From NCBI GenBank assembly GCA_036346395.1, contig CM070594.1:21113385-21177384 (forward strand): a DNA stretch of 64,000 nt, in the 5' to 3' direction. The DNA comes from Hsuehochloa calcarea (lineage: Eukaryota > Streptophyta > Magnoliopsida > Poales > Poaceae). Made by a program: the position numbers and the translations under genes. The notes beneath the pieces were generated by a model. That model saw nothing but the letters and a program-made list of their open reading frames with translations, had not been told where the DNA came from and ran no database searches. Positions 23,516 through 34,069 of the stretch are shown here, piece by piece. How positions within the stretch are numbered: the first letter of the stretch is position 1; each line of letters opens with the position of its first letter.

Positions 23516-24301
23516 TGACGAGGATCTAATAATCCTCATTTTATCTTTTATCTGTAATTTTATTATGGGTAAATATGATGTCACATAGTCCCCAGAAGTA
23601 CCCCTTATTTCTATAAGGAGAGGCCTAACCTTTGATTGTAAGTTCTTCTACAATCACCCCCATAGTCGTAAGTTCTTCTACGACTACATCATGGTCGTAA
23701 GTCCTTCTCACGACCAACTTTGCATAGTCGTAGTTATTCTACGACTGCTACCGATCGTAAGTCCTTCTACGACCAGGAAAACTACGACCACCTTATAATC
23801 AAACCTACAGACGGGTAGGTCCAATTGATTAAGGAATCCGAACGGTCTACACGCACTATTATTCCGCGTATTAATGGTGTGTAAATACCCCATTATCTCT
23901 GGAAGATAATTGCCAGACGGCGTGAAGAAGTCAAGGCGCCGGTAATTACTACCATCATGCGATTACATTACATTAATTAGGCGCATCTTCCGTAGGACGA
24001 AACGGCTACTTCTTCACGACTATATAAGGGCATCAATCAGAGAGATAGGGAGAGGCGGACAAGAATGACAGCAAATAAGAGCTGATCAAGTAGAAACACA
24101 AGCTCTATTCTCTGTAATAGTCTTAGTCCTTTACTGGATCATCAAGAATACCAAACACATAGGATTAGGGTTATTATTCTCTCCGGAGAAGGCCTGAACC
24201 TGTCTAAACATCCCGTGTCAATCCACTCTGCGTCATCTCATCCTTAGGAGACCCCCCGAATCAAATAATCTTTACGTAAGATCGGTTCTAATACACCGAC
24301 A
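23516..24301 (+). repeat. 3' LTR of Tat element
   Basis: Starts TGACGAGGATC and ends CACCGACA, followed by the target duplication AGACT. The sequence is nearly the same as the 5' LTR; most differences are one- to three-base indels. The hairpin array is repeated at about 23637-23782. Confidence 0.9.
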
Positions 24302-24306
24302 AGACT

Positions 24307-24604
24307 GATCCCCATCCATGGCTTGTCTCTTGCAACTCACCAGAAATCTTTCCCTATCTTCTTGTGGAATATTACGACAATGGAGTCCCATATGCCTATT
24401 CAGATGATTAGTGCCTTGCCCAGGTTCACAAGATAATTTCATCTTACAGTACTTACACACTGCCTTTACTTTCCCATCTATAGTTTCTGACTCAACGTAT
24501 TCCCATACTTTAGCCCTTTTCTTTGACGTGCGACTTGGCGGGTCACCTGAGAGAAGGTCACGACTATCCACTGAAATTTCTAACATGGAGGCAGTTCTCT
24601 CCAT
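24307..24604 (-). pseudogene. hAT transposase, N-terminal BED zinc finger
   Basis: The minus-strand start MERTASMLEI is followed by a basic linker (SRTSKKRAKVWEY) and a BED finger with aromatic WEYVE, the CKYCKMKLSC cysteine pair and HLNRHMGLHC. The likely zinc ligands C-x2-C-x(n)-H-x(3-4)-H are all present. The frame runs to the insertion point and would continue at 10995. The region upstream of the ATG looks like an intron or 5' leader. The domain would bind the transposon ends. Confidence 0.8.
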
Positions 24605-27074
24605 TATAAATAAATTACCTAATGCCAGCACAACTCTACTTAAAACCCTTTTGTAAGTAAAAAACAAAACCATAATGAAAAATTCAAGATATATAATCAA
24701 ATAGAAAATCACAAGAGGGATACAAATGCATGTGGTGGCTGACTGGTTGCATAATATACATAATTATTTTTCTTTGAACGAGATCATGGACCTTAGCTGA
24801 AAGGTACCAATTCTATCAGTGAGTGATAATTGGATACTCTAGTTATATCGACATATATGAAAGGTCATATCATGCATTCAGGACGGCATATGGTACTACT
24901 GCAGTATGGTAGGTCCGATTTCTAGTTGACGGTACGTTATTTCCAAAGAGCATGTTTTTGGGTGTTTTTTTTCTCCCCTGGAAAACGGTAGTTCCAATTA
25001 AGCCGAGCGGTACTACCGCTATGCGATAGTGCCGACCCATATGAGTGTGGTAGTACCGCATCGGATTGTAACAGCTAGTTCAGAAGCATTAAATGAACAT
25101 CATATTACCATTGAACCCCTAGGTGTGGTAGTACCAGCCGATATATGCGGTAGTACCACACCTACTGAATTTTTTGGGGATCTTACCCCCAAATAGACAA
25201 ATTTGTGGTTGGGGCTATAAATACTACTTCACCAGCAGCAAGCTCTTCAGCCCTGATCTCATTGAATACATTAGAGCCATTGGTGCACTCTCTACTACTC
25301 ATTTACTCATATTTCACATTTTTGAGGTAGTTGAGTGCATAGAAGTGCATTTGCATCATTTGTTGATATCTTTGGCACTTGATAACCTTCAAGCAAGGAC
25401 CGTAGTTTATTACTCTTCGTGTTTGCCGACACCTAGACGGCGTGGAGGCGTCGTGGTCCGGTGATCTCCTCAAGAAGCTTGTGAGAAGGCTCGACGTGTT
25501 GTGAGTGGTTTGGTGCTCACCATCTCCGAAGTGTAGCAAGAGCAACCCCGAGTGGATCGAGATGTTGGTTCAAGTTGTAGCCGGTCCAATTCGTTTGGGC
25601 TTACTTCGGAGGTGTTGGCTTAATTCGTGGAGTCAGTCCAATTCATTTGGGCATACCTCAACATGGATTAGAGGAGACCGGCAAGTCTCCGAACACCACA
25701 GTAAAATATTCTTGTGTCATTATAGTTTACTCTCTTGTGATTTATTTTGTGCAATTTACATTCGTAGAATTAAATTGATTACATGTCAAAGTAGAATTGC
25801 AAACCTTGACTTAGACTAAGTGTAAGATCGAGGTGGCTGACTAGAGGGGGGTGAATAGGCGGTTTTAAAAATTCTTTCATGTTAAAATCAATATATAATG
25901 TGGAAGCTAATAACTAATTGGTTTTGCACAATTAAAACCTAAATCAACTAGGCTCAACTAAGTGCACCAACAATACAAGGAAGCAATCACACAATGATAT
26001 ATAAATAATTAAAGCTTGTAATGTAAATTGCTCAAAGTAAAGCACAAGTAAAACAAGATGGACACAATTATGTTTTACTGTGGTGTTCGGAGACTTGCCG
26101 GTCTCCTCTAATCCACGTTGAGGTAAGCCCAAACAAATTAGGCCGACTCCACTAATTAAACCAACACCTCCGAGGTAAGTCCAACCACTTGGACCGGTTC
26201 CAAACCGAACCAACACCTCCCTCCACTAGGGTTGCTCTTCCTCCACTCCGGAGATGGCGAGCACCAAGCCACTCACAACACGCCGGGTCTTCTCACAAGC
26301 TTCTTGAGAAGATCACCGCGCACGATGCCTCCACGCCGTCTAGGTGTTGGCAAACACCAAGAGAAATAAATCTCAACGATCACTTGAACTAATCAAGTGT
26401 CAAAGCTCAAGTGGATACACAATCCATTATCTAAGGCAACACATGCACTTAGGGTTTTCTATCTAATCTCACCAAGTGCAACACATGCACAAAAGAGAAT
26501 AGATGCTTGCTCTTAGCTCAAAGAATGAGTATGAAACTCAACAAATAACTTCAGCAACCATTCACAACCGGCCAAGGTGGCTATATATAGCCCACACACA
26601 AAAACTAGCCGTTGGGAGAGAATCTGCTGAAAAATCAGCAAATGCGAAACTTCCACCGTACAAAGTCCGGAACTTCCGCACCTCAGCGACAAGCACAGTA
26701 ACGACTATATCAGACGAGAAACTAGCCATTGGAAATAAAATCTGAAACTTTCGCCGTTCAACATGCGGTACTTCCGCACTTCCGGAAGTTCCGTTTTTAA
26801 GGGCGGTACTTCCGCTTCCACTCAGGTCCAACACATGACACCCTCTGGAAAAAACGTATTGCGCCAAATTTTGAACTTCCGCAGTGCGGTAGTTCCGCTC
26901 CCAACATGGCGGTACTTCCGCGCTTCCAAAAATCGGCTAAGTCCCGAAAAGGGTGCTTCTCTGGAAAAAGCGTTCTGCCGGATTTCGGACCTTCCGGCCT
27001 GCGGTAGTTCTGCAATAACACACCGGAACTTCCGATTATCCTGACAAAGCAGCAAATGGATTTTTCAACAACTC

Positions 27075-27428
27075 CAATCGCAAAACACATTTGCCAATTG
27101 ATAAGCCATGCCAACAAGGATCACAAGGAAGATTCCCAACAAGTTACAAAATACATTTGCCAACTTTTAGAATAATACCACAAGGAATAAGATACATGGA
27201 CTTACACCATTTGCAAAATATTTTTGCAAACTTAAGTCACATGCTACAAGAAATCAAAACATGAGCTTCAACTATTTGCAAAACACATTCGCAAATAACA
27301 ACATCATGCCACAAGGCTAAGGTGCATGAACTTCAACCATTTGTAAAACACATTTACAAACTATAGTCCCATGCTACAAAGATTAAATGCATGAGCATCA
27401 TTCATTTGCAAAACACATTAGCAAATAA
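27075..27428. repeat. Spaced TTTGCAAA-ACACA hairpins
   Basis: Units about 65 bases apart contain TTTGCAAA, then ACACA, then TTTGCAAA or close variants (best at 27273-27295, 27340-27360 and 27404-27426). The 27340 copy reads TTTGTAAA...TTTACAAA, so the stem changed on both sides. Between stems the text CATGCTACAAGG...GCATGAGCTTCAAC also recurs. Confidence 0.8.
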
Positions 27429-27680
27429 TAGCTCCATGCATAGATGAGCTAGAGCAACCATAATGAGCTATCAACATATGACTAACTCATGCTACTAGTC
27501 AAGACTCCTCTTACTAGTACGGCAATCCTATACTAGCAATCCAGTCTTCCAACTAAACACCAAGACCAGTAAAAGACTAGGAACACATCCTTAACCCTAG
27601 CTAGTCATACATTTGCCTTGCATTTTCTTGAAGCTTGATGACGCACATTATCACTTCAAGTCCGGATCATTAACTTGATA

Positions 27681-27951
27681 ATCATCAACACATGATGATC
27701 CTTTGCTTGACCTCCATCGACACACGATGGGTCTTCTCTTGTCTTGACGATCAACTCATGATCATCTTTTCTTGATAAGCATCAACACATGATGCATCCT
27801 TTACACCAAGCTCTTGACTTGATGATCAACTCATGATCATCCTAAGTCTTCATCATCCTAGAACATAACCTATTCATCCAACTCAAGAAAAATGTTAGTT
27901 CCACAATATGATTATCATTAATTACTACACTATACCATTAACTCATAATGG
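27681..27951. repeat. Six hairpins with fixed 5-base loop and varied stems
   Basis: Stem and loop by position: 27681 ATCATCA-ACACA; 27714 CCATCG-ACACA; 27749 GATCA-ACTCA; 27779 GCATCA-ACACA; 27821 GATGATCA-ACTCA; 27935 CCATTA-ACTCA. In each, the right arm is the exact complement. A seventh lies at 28658 (CATTA-ACTCA). Confidence 0.85.
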
Positions 27952-28042
27952 TGGGACAAGATACCTCAATCTTTTCCTCTTTGGTAGTTGATGATAACCA
28001 TTTCAATTACACATAAATTGATTTAGATAATAGTAACACGTT

Positions 28043-28325
28043 ATGAGTATATATAAAATACACAAGTCATATATATACTCACAACATGAGTATGCGAGAA
28101 CTACACAAGTTCTTCATACTCAAAACTTGAGTATACGAGAACTACATAAGTTCTTTATACTCAAATCATGAATATACAAAATTACACAAGTTTTATATAT
28201 TCGAAATATGAGTATACAAGAACTGCACAAGTTCTATATACTCAAAACATAAGTATACAAAGACTACACAAGTTTTGTATACTCATAGCATAAGGATACA
28301 AAGACTACACAAGTTTTGTATACTC
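28043..28325. repeat. Seven tandem nested hairpins, 41-bp period
   Basis: Each unit is about 34 bases of nested palindrome (outer GAGTATA/TATACTC, inner AGAACT-ACACA-AGTTCT) plus a 7-base spacer near AAAACAT. The third unit reads GAATATA/TATATTC, and the later ones have CAAAGACT...AGTTTTG, again paired changes. Confidence 0.85.
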
Positions 28326-28853
28326 GTACGGATATGTTTCAAAGTAAAGATCCCAAATATATGTGGAAAACAGAATATGGATCAATACTAGTGAAACCAC
28401 AAGATATAGAATGAGCTCCCCCTAAATGTGTGCATACACATATGTGTAAATAGAAACATATGCACATATTCAAGATATACTTATGATGGAGTTTAACCTA
28501 TATTTTGGATCCGAGGAATGCAACAATATATAAGAGTATAAGTCAAATGCATACATCGTTGAATTTCACATTTATATCCAAATGAGACTACACACTAGAT
28601 ATAGCAATAAAATTATTAGTCTCACAATTGGATTTAGCATTAATCATCAAAACACTCCATTAACTCATAATGACGGGTCTAGATCTTTCACTAAGGTTGT
28701 TGGTGCACTTAAGGAAAACTAGAATCTTTAGATTTTAATTGTGCAAAACTGAATTAACTTTCGCTTCCACATTAGAAATTGATTTTAGCCTTATATATTT
28801 TTAGAAAAGACTATTCACCCCTTTCTAGTCGGCCTCCTCGATCTTACAGCGAG

Positions 28854-29501
28854 GCTACCGGTGAGGAGTTGTCAGTGTGAGACGATGGCGCGCGCGGCGA
28901 GGGAAGGGTGCCTTCGTCTTTGCCTCTTCCTCATGCACCGTCATTGCTTCCCCCCTTCCTCGGCGCTGCTGCTTCCCCTCTAAGGCACTGCCACCTCCTC
29001 TCCTCTCTTCTCTCCCGGTGCCTTCTCTCATAATCGACGTCGCCTTACTGCGCCGCCGCTTCCCCTGCCCACTACTTGGCGAGTCGCAGCGCGAGGGTAT
29101 AGGGCGCGAGACGGGAAGAAGTGGGACAACAACGAATTTCATTGTGTGCATGCGAAGAAGAAGTGATGCGATAGCGGTTTGGGTGATTGCAGAAGAAGTG
29201 GGACCATGGACGCGCTCGCGAGTCGAGGGGAAGGTCGGGTGGGATGATAGTCCCACGCAGGGGGTAAACCCCTATTTTTATTAGTTAAGATATGTATATA
29301 TTTGACATCATGCTTGCTGCTCACCACGTCACGCGTCACATGTATATTTACTATTATAAAAGAAGGACTTGATGCGTATACATACATATGTTACTATAAG
29401 AATCTTCTATGAACAATTAGATCATATGCACATTTAGTTTATGATAAGACCTTGATCGGATAGATACAAAGATAATTATTTTATGTATACTAGTTTTTTT
29501 A

Positions 29502-29505
<4 letters not shown>
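28854..29505. other. GC-rich then AT-rich stretch, no recognised gene
   Basis: 28854-29260 is GC-rich, and both strands stay open for about 133 codons, but the translations are low-complexity (Arg/Ser/Pro-rich) with no family signature. It could be a 5' leader exon. 29260-29505 is AT-rich with nothing recognised. Confidence 0.4.

Positions 29506-29557
<52 letters not shown>
29506..29557. repeat. (TA)n microsatellite
   Basis: About 26 uninterrupted TA dinucleotides. Confidence 0.95.
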
Positions 29558-29559
<2 letters not shown>

Positions 29560-30186
29560 ATCCAATGTAACATAGCTATATGTACATGTATTGGGGTGTC
29601 GGACCCTTGTTGATCACCAAGGTCACGAACACAGTATCTACGCGACATGCAAGGCCGTATTTTTTTTTTCACATGCGAGCGGCCGCAAATACGTCGTCGA
29701 TTCGTTGATATACGGAAAACTCGTTTTCAAGTAGTTTTTTTTCCCTCGTAGAACTCATAGTTTTAGCTAAAACCATTTTTTTTAATGTTGGTTTTATCCT
29801 CTCCTACCAAACATGGTTTTAGGTAGTTGGCGGCTCAGACTGATCGGTGTACCGTTTCAGGTGTGGTGCTAGTGTCGGTTTAGTTCAGGCAAAATATCCG
29901 TAGCAGGTGAGAACTAGCGCTTTTTTTTTTCGAGAGAGGATGATCAGAATTAGCCGGCCATACCATGCTTGCGTGGTGGCGTGTATAACAACGATGTGAT
30001 GTTAGCTACTGATGTATTTGACATTATAGTCTAACTAGTTGCCTATAACAAACACTTTTTTATATAATAAATAAAACATTGTAGTTTCATAAAAACAAAC
30101 ATAAGTGACAAATTTGTCTCTACTTTTGTGTCCGATGACTCGGAGGGGTATATAAACACGAGTCTTACGTGACAAAAGTGGCGAGA
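29558..30186. other. No recognised gene
   Basis: Intergenic-looking sequence with poly-T runs (29660, 29740, 29925). Nothing identified. Confidence 0.5.
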
Positions 30187-30605
30187 GTACCATGCGTAAT
30201 GGGCCGAACGTACCCGGATAATCCCAGCCCGCCAGCAATTCAGCCCAGCCTTGCACTCGTTACGGTCCGCAGCACATCTTACGCACGTGCGACCATAGAT
30301 AGAAACCATGGAAGCCCACCCCCTATCAGATCCCGCGCGCTCGCATCAGCACTACCGCTCAGGACCAGCCCACTCTCTCTGGACTCCTCGGGCTATCACC
30401 GTAACCACGCACGCACGCGCCGCGCCGCCCCGTGTTCGTGCGCCGCCGCCGCGCCCGTTCAAAATCTCCCGATCGTTCGACTCGTCTTCCGCGGGCGGAG
30501 TTGGTCGTCGTCCGTCGCGCTTTGACGCTTCGGCGGACCACAGAAGCCAACCGGCTGCAAGAGCTCAAGCGGGCGCCTCCGATTGCCGTCTGCTTAGTAT
30601 CGGAG
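30187..30605 (+). promoter_or_regulatory. Promoter and first-exon-like island
   Basis: GC-rich island with GTAATGGGCCGAAC (a TGGGCC site II type word common in rice promoters), followed by a C/G-rich stretch that ends GGAG before GTATGCC at 30606, a plausible splice donor. The first 200 bases recur at 61500-61682, which argues for a real functional or duplicated unit. An ATG at 30308 opens a frame of about 100 codons without similarity I can name. Likely a 5' leader exon (inference). Confidence 0.45.
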
Positions 30606-31056
30606 GTATGCCCGAATTCCTTGTGATTTGTGTGGTTTTTTTGTGGCATCAGCTACTTAGGGTTGGACGGCGGGTCCCCAGTTCGGTAGGAGCTGCACTC
30701 CTGAATCCCCAATTCAGTAGCAACTTTGGAACTAGAGGGAAAACGATAAAAGGACATCGAAGATAAATAGCGTGCCAAACGTGGTTTCTACCAACGCTGA
30801 TTGCAGGGTTTACATCACTAGTTTGCAGGTTCATGTAAGGGTTCTTTCGCTCGATTAGTCCTTGGTGATCGCTAGCATGATAATGATCTGCTTTTCTTCC
30901 CCACTGCAGCCTCTTACCATAGTATTACAGAATAATTAGCATGAGAGACATTATGATCTGTCGCTAGTCGTTACGTACGTGTTATTCTTTCTTCTCTTAA
31001 TCGTAGATCTGAATAATAGATCTAATAGAAAAGGCTACTGGCCTTACATTGCTTGC

Positions 31057-31203
31057 AGTGGGAACAACGGAATGGGTCTGCCGCTGTCAGATGATACTAA
31101 TACGGTATCGTTTACTACGTTAACCAACATATTAAGCAACGCGCTAACCAACAAGTTATTGATGCACCCAATGCCATTGGATGTTTTCTCAGTAGCAAAG
31201 TAG
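31057..31203 (+). pseudogene. Exon-like open segment of unknown gene
   Basis: Begins after an acceptor-like TTGCTTGCAG and reads NNGMGLPLSDDTNTVSF, TTLTNILSNALTN and LMHPMPLDVFSVAK to a stop at 31201-31203. It could be spliced to the donor at 30605 across about 450 bases. I do not recognise the family. It may be the truncated coding start of a host gene or part of a transposon. Confidence 0.35.
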
Positions 31204-34061
31204 TACTGATTATGTCCAGATATGGTGTTTAGATATCTGGTTGCTGTGTTGGTAAATAAGTCTCAAACCAATACAGAAAGACTAGTTCAATGCCCGTACT
31301 TTGCTACGAAAAAAATATTACGCCAATACGTTCAGTCATCGTCGTCAGGCTCGGCCTGCCGCATGCCTTCCGTTGTCGCTCATGGCCGAACTCTACCCCA
31401 ATTGGCATCACGCCTCCGCCGCTCACGCTCTGGGCGCGTTGCTCGCTCTCTTGACCACACTCTGCTAGCTGCCTCGCCCGTGCCCTGACGTACACTCACT
31501 ACCCTGGACTGGTGAGCTTATGTGTGCCCGAATTGGTCCCTCGGTGCATGCCAGCATACCGCCGCCTCCTTGTGGCTTGCTTTGGCACTTGTCCACGAGA
31601 CCACGACGCTGCCCACGGAATTGCACACTGTACAATACAAAATTTTTCATTGTCCATATATATTAAATATATTAAAAGCATATGAAATTTCTCGGTCTAC
31701 TGGTGGCTCCTGAAATTTTTTTAACCGTCTACAAATTTGAGACAATGAGATTTGTGAAGTTGGTATGGTTGCACCATTGCAGGCGTCCATACCTCGCAGT
31801 GATGAGATCAAATTATAACTTTTATGGCTACACAACTGCAAACATGCATATCTTAACTAATCATAGATTGATCTGAAAGTCATGGACATCATGTACGCGG
31901 TTAATGCCTTAACATCTAAATGAAAGAATAGGCAGATCTCACGCAGGCCACCGTATATGTCGTCCTTGAAGAACATCAGCATAGGACAAGGACATGGCGT
32001 GGGAATACCTAATCTCTGCCGACATGCGCCACTGGCTACGCTCGCGCGCCATGTCCCTTGTCGTGCTGCATGCGCCCTAGCCGTCGTGCTCGTCGCTTGT
32101 CGTACCTTTGTGCAGTTGTAAGTGCTCCACCAAGATGACTCCTTCGAGGTGTTCCTCTCCAGTGATGGTAACGGTGACTGCATGTTTCGCGTCAGCGACC
32201 TGTATATGCTTCTGTACAGCCACCGCATCGCGGGGATTGTCTGGTCCTGGTCGATCTCGCATTGAAGGGCGTAAGCGTGAAGGTGTTGTTCGCAGGGACG
32301 AAGTTTCATTTGGGCAAAGGTGGGCCTTGGCCCCCACAACAAGTGTGTAATTCTATAGAAAAAGTAGTTGTATTTAGGGTAATTTAGTGATTAGTCTTGG
32401 AAATGGTCACGTCTAATTGCATAATTCACATATCCTCTAGTGTTGGCCCCTTTGATTTTGAGTCCAAGCTCCGCCACTGGTTGTTTGTCTAGATCAACAT
32501 CGACTAGGTCGACCGCGCGAGCGACCAACTCGGCTTCCTTGCCGGCCAGCTCACTCTCGGTGTCAGCCCGCTAGATAACTTCGTCGAGAGCCCGTAATGC
32601 CATTGCGGCTTCGAGTTCACCAACACCTGCAACGACGGCGACACCGTCGCGGGGCCCTTGATCCGTGAGCAACGGTGTCATGGTGAACAACAAGCGCTAG
32701 CCAAACTCAAATTTGATGTAGGCCTAGATATAGTTGGAGATGAGATGAGCTTGTTGGGGTTGTTAAGAGATTTGTTTTGAGTAGTTTATTCAGAATGGAT
32801 GGGGAAGAGAAGGAATCGCGAGAGAAACGCTGGCCCACACGACGGTTCGCTTTGACGCAGATGGGAGCAGGATGCAATGTACCACCAAGCGTTGAGGGGG
32901 TCGAAGAAGGGAGGGGGACACACATTAGGACCCACATGCATCACCAAACTATTGGTGAGGGGAAGGAAGCAGAGAACGCATCACTCACCACCACTACATT
33001 CTTTTTAAGTAGTAAAAATACATGATCCATGGGCCTTTGTTCGAAGAATAAAACAGATGCATAAATGGATTCATGTCACTTTTGACATCTTTTTTAAACT
33101 AGGTCATAGGATCTATGAACATACAATTAATCCAATCGAAGATGTTTATTACACGCGCAAGAAATGCACAGCTTTTCAGCTCGCTCCAAAAAACAGGATG
33201 GAAGTTCGTCACAAATTAGTTTTTCTTGACCGTTTAATCACTTTGGACTCGAGTTGCAAAAAGAAAGAGGTAAAACTAGCTACAAGGCACTCTAAATTTG
33301 TGGTGTTTACTCTACGACACTATCTTTTTATGTCTTTGCTGGAAGTCACTAAACTTTGGTGGCTCTTTGCTGGTGGACACTGAACCTATTAAAATATCAT
33401 TTCGAGCCGAATAAAAAAGACAAAAAATTCAAAAGTACTTCTGGTGCCCCTGACTCCTTCCGGTTTGGTTCAACCATGTGGGCACAATACACCTCCTTTC
33501 TCTCTCTTTGGAATGGGAGGGCAAAGGAACGATGCGATGGTGTGCTTCGGCGGGGGGACAACAACTGGGAAGCCTACGACGGCTGGATCTGGTCAGCGGG
33601 GGCTAGAGAAGAGTGGAGGCCTAGTTCAATCCAAATGAGATGGGATTCAATTTTAATTCCTAAAACAACCACGATAGCTCCATATAATTGAGCAATCAAG
33701 AATTTATAATTGCCGATTTCAACACCTATACAATGCGTGTGTGCAGATCCTACAATGTTTGTTGAATTGACTGCATCGCCGCTTCGTTCCTCATCCCCGA
33801 CGACCTTGTCGTATCTGTCTTCTCGTCGAGCTAGCTGCATCACGAGGTGTTCCACGATGCGCTGAGTCTATCCCTCAACTTCTTCAACCTCCCCATCCAC
33901 CATAGGTTGCCACCACCAAGCTCCACTGTGTCGTCATAGCTGTCGCCAACCTCAATATCTTCCCCGCCCCTTCTGTTCATAAAAATAGAATCTTAGTCCT
34001 CAAGAACGGTCTGTGCACGCGCAAGTACTTTCCCTCCCTGCTGGAGTCCGTCGCTACCATC
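31204..34061. other. Long stretch without a supported gene
   Basis: Mixed composition. GC-rich patches at 31330-31500, 32000-32320 and 32480-32700 contain short open frames without family signatures. Near 32320-32470 a segment running from GGGCCTTGGCCCCC to AAGCTCCGCCACTGG looks like repetitive-element debris. From about 33780 to the hAT insertion, coding-like phrases appear on the plus strand (HHEVFHDALSLSLNFFNLP; VLKNGLCTRKYFPSLLES) with stops between them, suggesting a decayed gene of unknown family. Confidence 0.4.
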
Positions 34062-34069
34062 CTCGCCTC

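Larger units (their letters stand above)
11001..24301 (+). mobile_element. Tat-lineage Ty3/gypsy retrotransposon (RIRE2-like) with antisense ORF
   Basis: Complete element bounded by LTRs 11001-11775 and 23516-24301 and by a 5-bp target duplication AGACT at 10996-11000 and 24302-24306. Primer binding site TGGCGCCGACCG follows the 5' LTR, and a polypurine tract precedes the 3' LTR. The order gag-PR-RT-RNaseH-second RNaseH-INT, followed by a long 3' region with an antisense gene, matches the plant Tat lineage (RIRE2, Grande, Cinful, Ogre). All coding parts carry frameshifts or stops, yet the two LTRs are still very similar, differing mainly by small indels. Confidence 0.9.
7639..24823 (-). mobile_element. 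hAT transposon split by a Tat/gypsy insertion
   Basis: The left terminus starts TAGACCTGGTAATGGGCC, and the subterminal sequence is rich in GGCCC/AGCCC words, as in grass hAT ends. A minus-strand transposase has its dimerisation domain at 9.3 kb and its BED finger at 24.5 kb. The two halves join precisely across the gypsy element at 11001-24301 once the AGACT duplication is removed. I could not find the right terminus. The element may be truncated near 24.8 kb, where LTR A begins, and the right coordinate given is that limit rather than a seen end. Confidence 0.7.
25821..28690 (-). mobile_element. Solo LTR B (inverted relative to A)
   Basis: On the minus strand it begins TGAAAGATCTAGACC and ends CCTCGATCTTACA, a TG...CA unit of 2870 bases. 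It is flanked by CTAAG at 25816-25820 and 28691-28695. No gag or pol was found inside, so I read it as a solo LTR or a non-autonomous LTR unit of the copia family that ends CTATTCACCCC...CTAGTC. The half nearer 25.8 kb matches LTR A; the half nearer 28.7 kb holds three hairpin arrays. Confidence 0.7.
24824..28848 (+). mobile_element. LTR A, split by LTR B
   Basis: Plus-oriented LTR-like sequence in two pieces, about 24824-25820 and 28696-28848, ending CTCGATCTTACA. Joined at the CTAAG duplication, it aligns block for block with the reverse complement of LTR B (CTAGACGGCGTGGAGG, GGAGACCGGCAAGTCTCCGA, GCTTCCACATTA). It includes a CTATAAATAC box near 25217 and palindromes such as GCGGTACTACCGC near 25008. 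The left end is uncertain: a TG preceded by GTGAG at 24819 is the best match to GCGAG after the right end. Confidence 0.6.

Noticed and set aside
25821..28848. A TIR DNA transposon with ends TGTAAGATCGAGG...CCTCGATCTTACA
   Set aside because: The apparent inverted termini are the shared ends of two LTRs; the CTAAG duplication at 25816 and 28691 defines LTR B and shows that 28696-28848 belongs to LTR A.
28855..29284. Overlapping open frames of about 135 codons on both strands
   Set aside because: GC-rich sequence lacks stops by composition; translations are low-complexity without a family signature.
30308..30766. 152-codon plus-strand frame as a protein gene
   Set aside because: Crosses a likely splice donor at 30605 and is compositionally biased; more likely a leader exon.
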